From NCBI GenBank assembly GCA_049317465.1, contig JBMOIF010000024.1, forward strand, positions 1 to 30,411: a stretch of 30,411 bases of DNA, in the 5' to 3' direction. Origin of the DNA: CAIQIA01 sp049317465. Lineage in GTDB: Bacteria; Cyanobacteriota; Cyanobacteriia; PCC-6307; Cyanobiaceae. The notes below the pieces were generated by a model, which had not been told where the DNA came from, did not search any database, and saw only the letters and a program-made list of their open reading frames with translations. The stretch's first letter is position 1. Every line of letters starts with the position of its first letter. The translations under genes and the position numbers were made by a program. This document shows, piece by piece, positions 15,259-23,557 of this stretch.

Positions 15259-16326
15259 TCAGGCCACGGGGCCGGCGGTGGCCGTGCTCAGGGCCCGGGC
15301 GGCCCCACGGAAGGCGACGGCGGCGGCGCTGTCGGGTCGTGCCAGGGTCACGGGCTGACCGTTGTCACCGCCCTGCTGAACCGGCAGTTCGATCGGGATG
15401 CGGGCCAGCAGCGGCACGCCGGTCTCCTCGGCCAGCGTCTGACCGCCATCGCTGCCGAAGATGGCGTAACGCCGCTCGGGCAGGTCGGGGGGGCTGAACC
15501 AGCTCATGTTCTCAACGACGCCAAGGATCGGGATGCCCATCTGTCGGAACATGGCGAGGCCGCGGCGGGCATCCTGGAGGGCCACCTGCTGGGGCGTGGT
15601 GACGATGACGACCCCGGCCATCGGCACAGCCTGGGCCAGGCTCAGCTGGGCATCGCCGGTGCCGGGGGGCAGGTCGACGACCAGCACATCGCGTTCACCC
15701 CACTCCACCTGGTAGAGGAACTGGCGGATGATGCCGTTGAGCATCGGACCCCGCCAGATCACCGGCTGTTCGGGGCCGATGAGCAGGCCCATCGAGACCA
15801 TCGCCAGGCCGCAGGTGTCGATCGGTTCCAGGCGCTGGCCGTCGCCGCTGCCGCTCACCGCCGGCGTGCGGTCGGCGACCCCGAGCATCAGCGGGGCGTT
15901 GGGGCCATAGATGTCGGCATCGAGCAGGCCCACCTTCAGGCCCTCGGCGGCCATGGCGCAGGCCAGGTTCACGGCCACTGTGCTTTTCCCGACGCCGCCC
16001 TTGCCACTGCTGACGGCGATCACCGTGCGCACGCCGGGAATCGCCTGCAGGTTCGGGCCTGCCGACGGGCCTGGCGGCGTCGCCGGCGCTTCACGCAGTT
16101 CGAACTGCACCGATGCGATCCCCTCAAGCCCGATGAGCCGCTCGCGCACACCGGCGACGATGGCGTCCCGCTGGGAGGCCGCGAACCCCGGAAGGGCCAG
16201 GTCGATCAGAGCCCTGTCCTGATGCAGCCGCAGATTGGCGAGCCAGCCGAGCTCCAGCAGGCTGCGGCCGCTGCCGGCATCCCTCAGATCCGCGAGGGCC
16301 TGCCGGGCCGCTTCCGCCGTGACCAT
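15259..16326 (-). CDS. mrp: Mrp/ApbC family iron-sulfur cluster carrier ATPase
   Basis: Mrp proteins bind and deliver Fe-S clusters to target proteins. The 355-residue protein has an N-terminal MIP18-like (DUF59) domain, about residues 1-85, then a deviant Walker A P-loop NTPase domain starting AVSSGKGGVGKSTVAVNLA, with LLDADIYGPNAP and VVDLPPGTGDAQLSLAQ. I do not see the CxxC cluster-binding pair found near the C-terminus of many Mrp proteins; the corresponding region reads GVVENMSWFSPPDLPERR. It is the first gene of the minus-strand mrp-rodA-kinase run, divergent from hemF across about 120 bp that must hold both promoters. Confidence 0.94.
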   Translation of the reverse strand: MVTAEAARQALADLRDAGSGRSLLELGWLANLRLHQDRALIDLALPGFAASQRDAIVAGVRERLIGLEGIASVQFELREAPATPPGPSAGPNLQAIPGVRTVIAVSSGKGGVGKSTVAVNLACAMAAEGLKVGLLDADIYGPNAPLMLGVADRTPAVSGSGDGQRLEPIDTCGLAMVSMGLLIGPEQPVIWRGPMLNGIIRQFLYQVEWGERDVLVVDLPPGTGDAQLSLAQAVPMAGVVIVTTPQQVALQDARRGLAMFRQMGIPILGVVENMSWFSPPDLPERRYAIFGSDGGQTLAEETGVPLLARIPIELPVQQGGDNGQPVTLARPDSAAAVAFRGAARALSTATAGPVA

Positions 16327-16445
16327 CCCGCTTCACCCTGTTGCTGATCCCCCAATCCTAGGCAGGGGAGGCATGACAGCCGCTTACAGGCCCTTGTCCG
16401 GGGCCGGGTGCGCCTGAAAGGGTGTGGGGATCCCCCCGTGACTCC

Positions 16446-17474
16446 GTGACCCTCACCCCGCCGCCGGCAGATTCCCGCCAACGCATGAAGGCCCTGCTGA
16501 TGGGCCTTCAGGACAGCATCTGTGCCGGCCTGGAGGCCCTCGATGGCGAGGGACGCTTCCGCGAAGACAGCTGGGAACGGCCCGAGGGAGGGGGCGGCCG
16601 TTCGCGGGTTCTGCGGGAGGGCCGGATTTTTGAACAGGGAGGGGTGAACTTCTCCGAGGTGGAGGGGGAGAACCTGCCCCCGTCGATCCTGGGCCAGCGG
16701 CCTGAGGCGGAGGGACACCGCTGGTTCGCCACCGGCACGTCGATGGTGCTGCACCCCCGCAGCCCGTGGTTGCCGACGGTGCATCTCAACTACCGCTACT
16801 TCGAGGCCGGTCCGGTGTGGTGGTTCGGCGGCGGTGCCGACCTGACGCCCTTCTACCCGTTCCTGGAGGACGCCAGACACTTTCACAGCACCCTCAAACA
16901 GGCCTGCGACAGCGTCGATCCCACCTACTACCCCGTGTTCAAGCCCTGGTGCGATGAATACTTTTTCCTGAAGCACCGTGGCGAGACCCGGGGTGTCGGC
17001 GGCATCTTCTATGACTATCAGGAACCCGGAGGCGCGTTGTACCGCGGGCAGGATCCCCGGGGGGTGGCCGCCCATGCCGGGGCCGGACTCACCCCCGCCC
17101 GCGACTGGGAGTCGCTGCACAATCTGGCTGCGGCCTGCGGCGCAGCCTTTCTGCCCAGCTATCTGCCCATCGTCGAGCGGCGCCAGGGACTGGCCTGGGG
17201 GGACCGGGAGCGGCAGTTCCAGCTGTACCGCCGGGGACGCTACGTGGAGTTCAACCTGGTGTTTGACCGGGGCACGATCTTTGGGCTGCAGACCAATGGC
17301 CGCACCGAATCGATCCTGATGTCCCTGCCGCCGCTGGTGCGCTGGGAGTACGCCTACACGCCGGAGGCGGACAGCCGCGAAGCCCTGCTCACGGACCTGT
17401 TCACCCGACCCCAGGACTGGCTGGGGGATGCCTCACTGCTGGAACGCTGTGCCCCCCACGGGGCCGTCTCCTGA
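16446..17474 (+). CDS. hemF: Oxygen-dependent coproporphyrinogen III oxidase
   Basis: HemF oxidatively decarboxylates coproporphyrinogen III to protoporphyrinogen IX with O2, on the way to heme, chlorophyll and bilins. Hallmarks are SWERPEGGGGRSRV, FEQGGVNFSEV, FATGTSMVLHPR, VHLNYRYFEAGPVWWFGGG, LTPFYPF, KHRGETRGVGGIFYDY and FNLVFDRGTIFGLQTNGR. I choose GTG 16446 (342 residues) since the homologous part begins at DSRQR; GTG 16422 is possible, while ATG 16484 would cut conserved residues. The end overlaps the amidase-like gene by 42 bp, tail to tail. Confidence 0.97.
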   Translation: MTLTPPPADSRQRMKALLMGLQDSICAGLEALDGEGRFREDSWERPEGGGGRSRVLREGRIFEQGGVNFSEVEGENLPPSILGQRPEAEGHRWFATGTSMVLHPRSPWLPTVHLNYRYFEAGPVWWFGGGADLTPFYPFLEDARHFHSTLKQACDSVDPTYYPVFKPWCDEYFFLKHRGETRGVGGIFYDYQEPGGALYRGQDPRGVAAHAGAGLTPARDWESLHNLAAACGAAFLPSYLPIVERRQGLAWGDRERQFQLYRRGRYVEFNLVFDRGTIFGLQTNGRTESILMSLPPLVRWEYAYTPEADSREALLTDLFTRPQDWLGDASLLERCAPHGAVS

Positions 17475-18227
17475 CCCCCGTCGCAGGGCCTGGACCACCC
17501 GGCGGGCAATCGCGTCGAGGGTGGCCTCACGCCGGCGGGGGTCCCGCAGGGCGTTCTCGAGGGGTCCTTCGAGCTTGCCGATCTCGAGCAGCGAGATGCC
17601 GAGGCGGGGGCCGCCCAGAATGTCGCGGTGGTCCCAGGGGAAGGCGCCGAATTCAGCGGCCAGGGCCTCATCGAACCGCGAAAAGCCGTAGAGCACCCCC
17701 GGGATGACCCCGGGGCCGATGCCGTCGGGGCCGTAGGCGTCGTAGTGGATCTCGAGGGCGTAACCCCCGGCTTCGGCATGGCGGGCGCCGTTGCTCCAGT
17801 TGGTGCGTGGGTCGTTGGCGTCGACGATCGTGCGCAGGCCCGGGTCGTAGAAGCGGATGTTGAGCCCCTCCCGCTGGCCGATCTCGACCACCCGGCGGGC
17901 CGTGAGCAGATTCCAGTGCAGTTCGTCGGTGATGCCCGGCTGCATCGGAGCGGCGCCGCCCAGGCCGACGGCGGCCCCGGGGGTGCCTGATCCCTCGATC
18001 TGCTGCGAGTCGGCGTGGCCTGCCATCACCAGGATGGGCAGGGAGGCATCGTGGCTGCGGCTGCCGACCCAGTTCTTGCCCCGACCGCGCTGGGCGGGCA
18101 GAGGGGGAAGGGCGGGGCGGCCACGGCTGGGGGCGCTGATGCTGTTCAGAACGTCGAGCAGGCCCTGGGCCCGCGCCGGAACGGCGGTGAACAGGAGCAG
18201 GATCAGCAGAGGGGCGAAGCGTCCCAC
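17433..18227 (-). CDS. Secreted N-acetylmuramoyl-L-alanine amidase-like (Amidase_3 fold) protein
   Basis: A 264-residue exported protein with a GTG start and signal peptide (LLILLLFTAVPARAQ). The domain keeps the layout of zinc-dependent Amidase_3 enzymes: VMAGHADS with the first histidine, a glutamate in TDELHWNLL, EIHYDAYG with the second histidine, and the glutamates of LLEIGKLEGPLE near the end. Such enzymes cut the lactyl-amide bond of peptidoglycan peptides. It differs enough from standard AmiC proteins that substrate and activity are uncertain. It could take part in wall turnover with RodA and RlpA encoded elsewhere in the window. Confidence 0.65.
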   Translation of the reverse strand: MGRFAPLLILLLFTAVPARAQGLLDVLNSISAPSRGRPALPPLPAQRGRGKNWVGSRSHDASLPILVMAGHADSQQIEGSGTPGAAVGLGGAAPMQPGITDELHWNLLTARRVVEIGQREGLNIRFYDPGLRTIVDANDPRTNWSNGARHAEAGGYALEIHYDAYGPDGIGPGVIPGVLYGFSRFDEALAAEFGAFPWDHRDILGGPRLGISLLEIGKLEGPLENALRDPRRREATLDAIARRVVQALRRGSGDGPVGGTAFQQ

Positions 18228-18257
18228 ATGCGGTGATCGGGGGCGCCCCAGTGTCGC

Positions 18258-18812
18258 TCAGATGGGGGACTGCAGCAGTCGCCCATCCGACCGCAGGTTG
18301 AGGCTCCGGCCCAGCTCCTGTTCCAGGGCGATCAGTTCATCCCGATGGGCGCGCAGCCGCAGGGTGGTGGGCACGGGGCCTTCTGGATCCAGCAGCCGCA
18401 GCTCCAGGCTTTCGCGGCGACGTGCCCGCCGTCGGTAGAGCACCGACGCCAGCGGCCCCAGCAGGGTCAGCGTCAGGGGCCACGCCCCGGCCTGGGGCAG
18501 CAGCTGACAGAGCACGAGGGCCAGGGCAGCCGCTCCGACGGTGGCCAGTCCCCCCAGCAGAAGCGCCAGGCCGGGGCTGGCTTCCACCTCGCCTTCGTAG
18601 CGCAGGTGCTGCCCGGCGGGGTCCCCCCCGACGGCGGACCAGCCCCGCCGCTGCAGCCAGGCGGCCAACCCCTCGAGCACCTCAAGGGGAGGCCTTGAGC
18701 TGCGCAGCTCGACCACGGTGGTGCGGTCCTTGCTGGCGGCGCGCAGGAAGAAGACCAGGCCGATCCCCAGCAGCAGGGTCAGCAGCAGGGTCGAGGTGGA
18801 GATCGAGGGCAT
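18258..18812 (-). CDS. CCB1-like cofactor assembly of complex C subunit B family protein
   Basis: A 184-residue membrane protein: one N-terminal helix (TLLLTLLLGIGLVFFLRAA followed by SKDRTT), a soluble domain with ELRSSRPPLEVLEGLAAWL, then a pair of helices (about residues 80-125) and a basic C-terminal part. The pattern matches, from memory, the cyanobacterial and chloroplast CCB1 family (formerly DUF3529), needed for attaching heme c-n to cytochrome b6. I cannot run the comparison, so treat the function as probable only. It lies 30 bp upstream of the amidase-like gene on the same strand. Confidence 0.58.
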   Translation of the reverse strand: MPSISTSTLLLTLLLGIGLVFFLRAASKDRTTVVELRSSRPPLEVLEGLAAWLQRRGWSAVGGDPAGQHLRYEGEVEASPGLALLLGGLATVGAAALALVLCQLLPQAGAWPLTLTLLGPLASVLYRRRARRRESLELRLLDPEGPVPTTLRLRAHRDELIALEQELGRSLNLRSDGRLLQSPI

Positions 18813-18833
18813 GGGGCCTGGGCGGCCCAGCCA

Positions 18834-19232
18834 TCATGGCGTCGCCGGACTGCTGACGGCGCCATCGACCTCCTCGAGCCAGCGGTGCCACGACGGCATC
18901 AGCTCGAGGGCTTCAGGGCGGTAGCCGTCTTCAAGGTGCAGCATGCGGCGCGGGCGGCCGCGGCTGGGGCAGCGCTGGGAGTAGCTGACGATCGCCCCCT
19001 GCTGGTCAAGGAAGGCGATGGCCTGTTGCAGCACGGTTTCCGAGAGGCGCAGGCGCGGGTGGTGTTCGGCCAGCAGGTTCATCAGGGCCGTGGGGTACGA
19101 GTCGGCCCGCAGCAGGCAGTCGAGGATCCAGCAGACGGCCAGCTCCAGGCCGAGGTACTGCAGGGGCGGCTGGTCGAAGAAGCGCCGGATGTCATGGAGA
19201 CCATGGCTGGCCAGGGCGCGATGGTGGGGCAT
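18834..19232 (-). CDS. Conserved hypothetical protein, possible winged-helix regulator
   Basis: A 132-residue soluble protein starting at ATG 19232 (TTG 19262 would add ten residues). The stretch LQYLGLELAVCWILDCLL, then LLAEHHPRLRLSETVLQQAI, and a beta-hairpin-like SQRCPSRGRPRRMLHLEDGY resembles the helix-helix-wing order of PadR-type domains. The basic RPRR loop could be a wing. This is inference from pattern alone; no function is known to me. An inverted repeat in the AT-rich spacer before it could be its operator. The CCB1-like gene follows 21 bp downstream. Confidence 0.6.
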   Translation of the reverse strand: MPHHRALASHGLHDIRRFFDQPPLQYLGLELAVCWILDCLLRADSYPTALMNLLAEHHPRLRLSETVLQQAIAFLDQQGAIVSYSQRCPSRGRPRRMLHLEDGYRPEALELMPSWHRWLEEVDGAVSSPATP

Positions 19233-19281
19233 GGGAGGGGCGGCGGGATTCGCTCTGAACAAGCACTAACCCAGTCTCGTT

Positions 19282-19309
19282 TTGATTTTCAAGTGAGAAA
19301 CTTGGTCAA
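19282..19309. promoter_or_regulatory. Inverted repeat in divergent spacer (possible operator)
   Basis: TTGA(19282)-N4-CAAGT-N5-ACTTG-N1-TCAA(19309): a two-part inverted repeat in a pocket clearly richer in AT than its surroundings. It sits between the minus-strand winged-helix-like gene and plus-strand RNase D, where promoters for both should lie. Confidence 0.35.
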
Positions 19310-19348
19310 TCCGGCAGATTGTCAGGAGATCCTCTGCGTGTGCCGCCC

Positions 19349-20011
19349 ATGGCTGCCGAGAACCCTCCCGCCACCGGCGGGCCCTCCGCCTTCGCCGTGC
19401 TGGATGGTGACCTCGACCACGACTGGCTGGTGCGCTATGGCGGCGCCTCCGCCCTCGCGGTCGACACCGAGGCCATGGGACTGGTGCATGGCCGTGACCG
19501 GCTCTGCCTGGTGCAGCTCTGCGATGACCAGGACCGGGTCTGCTGCATCCGCATCGCCCGCGGCCAGACGGAGGCACCGCGGCTGCGGGAACTGATGGAG
19601 GCTCCCTCGATCGAGAAGGTCTTCCATTTCGCCCGGTTCGACGTGGCGGCCCTGGCCGCCGGACTGGGAATCTCTGTGCAGCCGATCTTCTGCACCAAAG
19701 TCGCAAGCCGCCTGGCCCGCACCTACAGCCCTCGCCATGGCCTCAAGGATGTGGTCCAGGAGCTGGTGGGGGTCGAGCTCGACAAACAGGCCCAGAGCAG
19801 CGACTGGGGGCGGGTGGACGAACTGTCGGAGGCCCAGCTGGCCTACGCCGCCAACGATGTGCGTTATCTGTTGCCGGCCCGTGACCGGCTGCAGTGGATG
19901 CTCGAGCGCGAGGACCGGCTCGCGCTGGCCCAGCAGTGCTTTGCCGTCGTTCCGGTGCTGGCCGAACTGGACCGACTGCACTTCGGATCGATTTTTGAGC
20001 ACCGGTCCTGA
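19349..20011 (+). CDS. rnd: Ribonuclease D-type 3'-5' exonuclease
   Basis: A 220-residue DEDD-superfamily exonuclease from ATG 19349. Exo I is AVDTEAMGL (Asp, Glu), Exo II is VFHFARFDVAAL and Exo III is AYAANDVRYLLPAR with the conserved Tyr and Asp, so all catalytic acids are present. It lacks the HRDC domains of Escherichia coli RNase D, as usual in cyanobacteria, where the protein is a single exonuclease domain thought to trim tRNA or other RNA 3' ends. A TTG at 19319 is open upstream but adds no recognisable sequence. It converges with the LpxB-related gene, 22 bp apart. Confidence 0.92.
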   Translation: MAAENPPATGGPSAFAVLDGDLDHDWLVRYGGASALAVDTEAMGLVHGRDRLCLVQLCDDQDRVCCIRIARGQTEAPRLRELMEAPSIEKVFHFARFDVAALAAGLGISVQPIFCTKVASRLARTYSPRHGLKDVVQELVGVELDKQAQSSDWGRVDELSEAQLAYAANDVRYLLPARDRLQWMLEREDRLALAQQCFAVVPVLAELDRLHFGSIFEHRS

Positions 20012-20033
20012 TCCTGGAATCCTGATCCCGGCA

Positions 20034-21278
20034 TCACGCCGGGGCCGCCAGGAGGCGCTCGGTGATCAGCCCAGCCAGGCGCTCACTGCCTCCGGCGGGA
20101 CCCATGCGACGGCGCCCACGGTCGCCCAGGCGCCGGCGCAGGTCTGGGTCGTTCAACAGCCGCTCCAGCTGGGCTGCCAGGTCGGCGGCGTCGGTGCAGA
20201 CGGTCACGGCCCCGCCGAGCAGCCGACTCTGACGACGGGCGAAGCCCTCCTGGAACTGGGGGCCGGGGCCGGGCAGCGACAGGGCCGGCACCCCGAGACC
20301 CGCGCACTGCTCGGTGGCGGTCCCGGCACAGGCCAGGGCCGCTGTCGCCCAGGGAGCCCAGCTGCTGAAGCGTCCCGGGCCGTGCAACAGCAGCTCGCCG
20401 GCGGGGCCCTGCCAGGCTGAGGCGGCGCCGCTCTCCGCAGGGATGGGAGGTTCGGGCCTGAATCCGGCACCCTGCAGCAGGCTGGCCAGGTCGTCGACCG
20501 ATGGCTGGCCCCCCGTGGGCAGCAGCAGGATCCGCCGGCCGCCGCCGTCGTTCGGCCGGCAGCATGCCAGGGCATCCAGCAGCCGCCGCAGGTTGCCCCG
20601 GGCTTCCGGATCCCTCGAGCCAGGCAGCAGCAGCAGCGGCTGGCGGCCCGAGAGCCAGGCCGGGGGCGGGCCGCTGGGGAATCCGTCCATCATCGGGTTG
20701 CCGGGGGCCAGGGCCGCCACACCGCGGCGCCGCAGGCCTCGGGCCGTGAGCCCGTCGCGGCACGCGCACAGCCGGCAGCGGCGATGGCCCATCAGCGCCC
20801 ATTCCCAGGGATCCCATTCGCTGCCCTTGCAGGCGTGGACCCTGTCGGCCAGGGGGCTGCGGCCGGGGCCGCTGAGCCAGGTGTAGTCGCTCTTGGGGGT
20901 GCCGACGAACCCGTAGGGACGCCCGCTGTCCCAGGCGAGCAGCAGTGGCAGCAGATCGCCCACGGCCAGCACTGCCCCACCGCCCCGTGCCCAGCGGCGC
21001 ACCGCCTGGCGCTGGGCCACGGTCCGTTCCAGCAGGCCGGCCGCCAGGTCGCGCAGCAGCCCCCCCAGGTTCTGATTCGCGAAGCCCCCGCTGGGTAGCT
21101 GTGCCACGGGGCCGAGGCGCTGCAGGCCCGGGAGACCCGTGAAGCCATCGCCCACTCCCACCAGCGGCAGCACAGTCAGCGGCAGGTCGGGCCGTCGCCG
21201 TTTCAGGACCTCAAGAATGCGCCGGGCGATCAGGTCTTCACCGTGGCCATTGCTGAGGACCAGCAGCCGGTCGGCCAT
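20034..21278 (-). CDS. Lipid-A-disaccharide synthase-related glycosyltransferase
   Basis: A 414-residue protein of a cyanobacterial family distantly related to LpxB (GT-B fold). It opens with LLVLSNGHGEDLIARRILE and holds LPGSRDPEARGNLRRLLDAL and CAGTATEQCAGLGVPALSLP, the latter like the nucleotide-sugar binding site of GT-B enzymes. Length and motifs fit the LpxB-related group of unknown substrate. It could act on an envelope glycolipid, but this is inference. A cysteine cluster CRLCACRDG in the middle is notable. Divergent from tRNA-Cys. Confidence 0.85.
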   Translation of the reverse strand: MADRLLVLSNGHGEDLIARRILEVLKRRRPDLPLTVLPLVGVGDGFTGLPGLQRLGPVAQLPSGGFANQNLGGLLRDLAAGLLERTVAQRQAVRRWARGGGAVLAVGDLLPLLLAWDSGRPYGFVGTPKSDYTWLSGPGRSPLADRVHACKGSEWDPWEWALMGHRRCRLCACRDGLTARGLRRRGVAALAPGNPMMDGFPSGPPPAWLSGRQPLLLLPGSRDPEARGNLRRLLDALACCRPNDGGGRRILLLPTGGQPSVDDLASLLQGAGFRPEPPIPAESGAASAWQGPAGELLLHGPGRFSSWAPWATAALACAGTATEQCAGLGVPALSLPGPGPQFQEGFARRQSRLLGGAVTVCTDAADLAAQLERLLNDPDLRRRLGDRGRRRMGPAGGSERLAGLITERLLAAPA

Positions 21279-21322
21279 GGGGCGACTGATACGATCCAGA
21301 CGGGGAGTCTGGCTCCCGGCCC

Positions 21323-21393
21323 GGCGGCATGGCCAAGTGGTAAGGCAGAGGACTGCAAATCCTTTATCCCCAGTTCGAATCTGGGTGCCGCCT
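21323..21393 (+). tRNA. tRNA-Cys (anticodon GCA)
   Basis: A 71-nt cloverleaf with acceptor stem GGCGGCA/TGCCGCC, anticodon loop CTGCAAA with anticodon GCA, T loop TTCGAAT and discriminator T at 21393, the base expected for tRNA-Cys. CCA is not encoded. Confidence 0.97.
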
Positions 21394-21499
21394 TCTCGGG
21401 TTTCCCTTCAGGGACCCAAAGTGCGACGACATTGTGTTTTTTCGCTCTTGGGCGGCTTTTGCGCGCCATGACGGAGAGAGAGACGTTGCCGTCGTCCCG

Positions 21500-21829
21500 A
21501 TGGTCCCGCTGCTGCTGTCCCTGGCTCTGGCCCCCGTCCCCGATCTGAGGGTGGGCACGCCCATCCCAGCTCTGCACCAGCAGTTGCTGCGCCAGGGCTG
21601 GCAGCTCTCACCCGAAGCCCTGGAGGCCAGGCCCCTTGACCTGCGCAGCCGTGACCTCAAGCGTCAGCTGCCCTCGCTGCTGGCCTGCAGCGGCACGGGG
21701 GCGGGCTTCTGCGCCTTCGACTACGTGCGTGCGGGGGAGCGCCTCCGGTTGGTGGCCCAGGGCGCTGGACCGCTGCTGCGCTGGCAGCTGGGGGATGTCT
21801 GGAGCGGTCGCGGCGTCGCGGCCCCCTGA
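21500..21829 (+). CDS. Small secreted hypothetical protein
   Basis: A 109-residue ORF from ATG 21500 with a short signal-peptide-like start (MVPLLLSLALAPVP). The mature part has two cysteines (LLACSGTGAGFCAFDYV) that could pair, and ends in an RLVAQGAGPLLRWQLGDVW strand pattern. The sequence keeps a coding-like composition, unlike the complementary strand. I do not recognise the family. The frame is open back to 21434 but only the internal ATG gives an export signal. It converges on the next gene with a 12-bp gap. Confidence 0.6.
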   Translation: MVPLLLSLALAPVPDLRVGTPIPALHQQLLRQGWQLSPEALEARPLDLRSRDLKRQLPSLLACSGTGAGFCAFDYVRAGERLRLVAQGAGPLLRWQLGDVWSGRGVAAP

Positions 21830-21841
21830 GGGGGGCTGGCG

Positions 21842-22381
21842 TCAGAAGCGCGCTTCGGCCTGCCATTGCTGCCCTTCGGGAGCCTTGGCCTGGCAGCTGA
21901 GGCTGGTGCGGTCCAGGCGGCATTCGCCCACCACCGGCCAGGCACGGGGCAGTTCCCTTGCCACCCCATTGCCGTCGAACTCCACTTCGCTGAGGCTGCT
22001 CAGCACCACGGTGAGCGGCCCATCGGGGCGGCAGAGCCCGCGGGCGCAGGCCAGGGTGCCATCGGCGTTGCCGGCGAAGGTGATCTGGCTGGCCGCATCC
22101 GCCTGGGCGCCGCGGGCCAGGAAGCGGATCGCCAGCAGACCGTCGAGGCGCTGGTCGATCACCAGACGCTGGCAGGACCCCGGGGGTTGCCCTTCCAGCT
22201 GGCTGCGGCACTGGGCCGGACTGGCCTGCCAGCGGCCGATGCCTTCGACCGCCGGGCGGGCTGGGGGGGCATCAAGCAGCAGCGGCGCCAGCAGGGCCAG
22301 GGTGGCCAGGATGGGACGGAGACGATCCATCGTGGAGCGGCAGACCGGCCGATTGTCACCCCCAACGGGAAGCGAAGCCAT
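21842..22381 (-). CDS. Secreted hypothetical protein, coupled to a cysteine-rich microprotein
   Basis: A 179-residue exported protein with hydrophobic RPILATLALLAPLLLDA and likely cleavage after PARPA. The mature part is beta-rich, with cysteine pairs in AQCRSQ/SCQRL, ACARGLC and GECRLD/LSCQAK, suggesting three disulfides and an extracytoplasmic location. The start at ATG 22381 shares its A with the stop of the upstream 53-residue gene (TGATG), which argues for coupling; ATG 22330 would give 162 residues and a tighter signal peptide. The frame stays open far upstream, but that part is antisense to the reductase gene and not coding-like. Function unknown. Confidence 0.68.
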   Translation of the reverse strand: MASLPVGGDNRPVCRSTMDRLRPILATLALLAPLLLDAPPARPAVEGIGRWQASPAQCRSQLEGQPPGSCQRLVIDQRLDGLLAIRFLARGAQADAASQITFAGNADGTLACARGLCRPDGPLTVVLSSLSEVEFDGNGVARELPRAWPVVGECRLDRTSLSCQAKAPEGQQWQAEARF

Positions 22382-22542
22382 CAGTACTGACTGTCGCTGA
22401 CGCAGATTCCTTCGCAGGTGCGGCCATTGCGGGCGGTGCGTCCGCAGTGGCGGCAGAGCACCGGATCCGGTGCCGGCGCGCTCTCGCCGGCCCCCGGCTC
22501 CAGGGCTGAGGACGGGGCGGTGGGCGGCGTGGGATCCTCCAT
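22381..22542 (-). CDS. Cysteine-rich microprotein (possible zinc ribbon)
   Basis: A 53-residue protein from ATG 22542: an acidic, Pro/Ala-rich N-terminal half, then a C-terminal knuckle CRHCGRTARNGRTCEGICV with spacing CX2C-X9-CX3C, suited to bind one zinc ion. No signal peptide. The stop overlaps the start of the secreted-protein gene (TGATG at 22383-22379), so both are likely translated from one message. The start codon shares the palindrome CCATGG with a possible start of the divergent reductase gene. Function unknown; nucleic-acid or protein binding would fit. Confidence 0.62.
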   Translation of the reverse strand: MEDPTPPTAPSSALEPGAGESAPAPDPVLCRHCGRTARNGRTCEGICVSDSQY

Positions 22543-22567
22543 GGAACGCCAGGTTGCTGGGGGCATC

Positions 22568-23557
22568 ATGGCCGCCATGGAGACTTTGCCGGGCATCGGG
22601 CCGGGCATCGGAGTCGGCACCTGGGCCTGGGGCAATCGGCTGGTCTGGGATTACGACCCCGGCCGGGACGATGGGCTGCTGCCGGCAACGGTGCAGGCGG
22701 CCATCAGAGCGGGTGTGCGGCTTTTTGACACGGCCGATTCCTACGGCACGGGAGCCCTGCGGGGGTGCAGCGAGCGGCTGCTGGGGGCGGCTGTGGACCT
22801 GTGCCCGCCGCCGCTGCCGCCGGACCTGGTCATTGCCACCAAGCTGGCCCCTTATCCGTGGAGGCTCGGTCGCCGGGCCTTTGACCGACCCCTGGCAGCT
22901 TCCCGCTGTCGTCTGCGGGGGCGCCTCGACCGGGTGCAGCTGCACTGGAGCACGGCCCGCTATGCCCCCTGGCAGGAGGACGCCCTGCTGGACGGTCTGG
23001 CGGATCTGGTGCAGACCGGAGTGGTGCGGGAGCTGGGGGTCTCGAACATGGGGCCCCGGCGCCTGCGCCGCTGGCATGGTCGGCTGCGGCAACGGGGGGT
23101 GCTCCTTTGCAGCGTGCAGGTGCAGCTTTCCCCCCTCTGCCGGGATGCCCTCGCGCCTGAAGGGGTGCTCAGCGTCTGCCGGGAACTGGCCATCGATGCC
23201 CTGGGCTACAGCCCGCTGGCCCTGGGACTGCTGTCGGGTCGCTGGTCCCTGCAGGATCGCCTGCCCACCGGGCTGCGCGGTCTGCTGTTCCGGCGGTTGC
23301 TGCCGGGGCTGGAGCCCCTGCAGGACCTGCTGGCGGAGGTGGCCCGCGGCCATGGCTCCACCCCCACCGCCGTCTGCCTCAACTGGTGCAGGGCCCATGG
23401 GGCGCAGCCCCTCGTGGGACTGCGTCGGCCGGAACAGGTGCCTGCCATCGCCGATGCTCTCAGCTGGCGTCTCACGGAAGCGGAGCGTGGGGCCATCGAC
23501 GCGGTCGCTGGCAAGCTGAGGCAGCGGATGCCGGCCAATCCCTTCACCAGCTCCTGA
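22568..23557 (+). CDS. Aldo/keto reductase family protein
   Basis: A 329-residue NAD(P)H-dependent oxidoreductase with the (beta/alpha)8 aldo/keto reductase layout. The catalytic tetrad is visible: Asp and Tyr in FDTADSYGTG, Lys in VIATKLAPYPWR and His in RVQLHWST. C-terminal cofactor-binding parts are ALGYSPLALGLLSG, TAVCLNWCRAHGAQPLVG and the following LRRPEQV. Substrate unknown. I take ATG 22568, which follows a GGGGG ribosome-site-like run; ATG 22541 and 22577 are alternatives. The stop overlaps the start of a small membrane protein as TGATG. Confidence 0.92.
   Translation: MAAMETLPGIGPGIGVGTWAWGNRLVWDYDPGRDDGLLPATVQAAIRAGVRLFDTADSYGTGALRGCSERLLGAAVDLCPPPLPPDLVIATKLAPYPWRLGRRAFDRPLAASRCRLRGRLDRVQLHWSTARYAPWQEDALLDGLADLVQTGVVRELGVSNMGPRRLRRWHGRLRQRGVLLCSVQVQLSPLCRDALAPEGVLSVCRELAIDALGYSPLALGLLSGRWSLQDRLPTGLRGLLFRRLLPGLEPLQDLLAEVARGHGSTPTAVCLNWCRAHGAQPLVGLRRPEQVPAIADALSWRLTEAERGAIDAVAGKLRQRMPANPFTSS

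Noticed and set aside
21397..21420. Terminator after tRNA-Cys (GGGT...ACCC inverted repeat)
   Set aside because: The stem needs a 2-nt bulge and a very small loop, and no T run follows; too weak to list.
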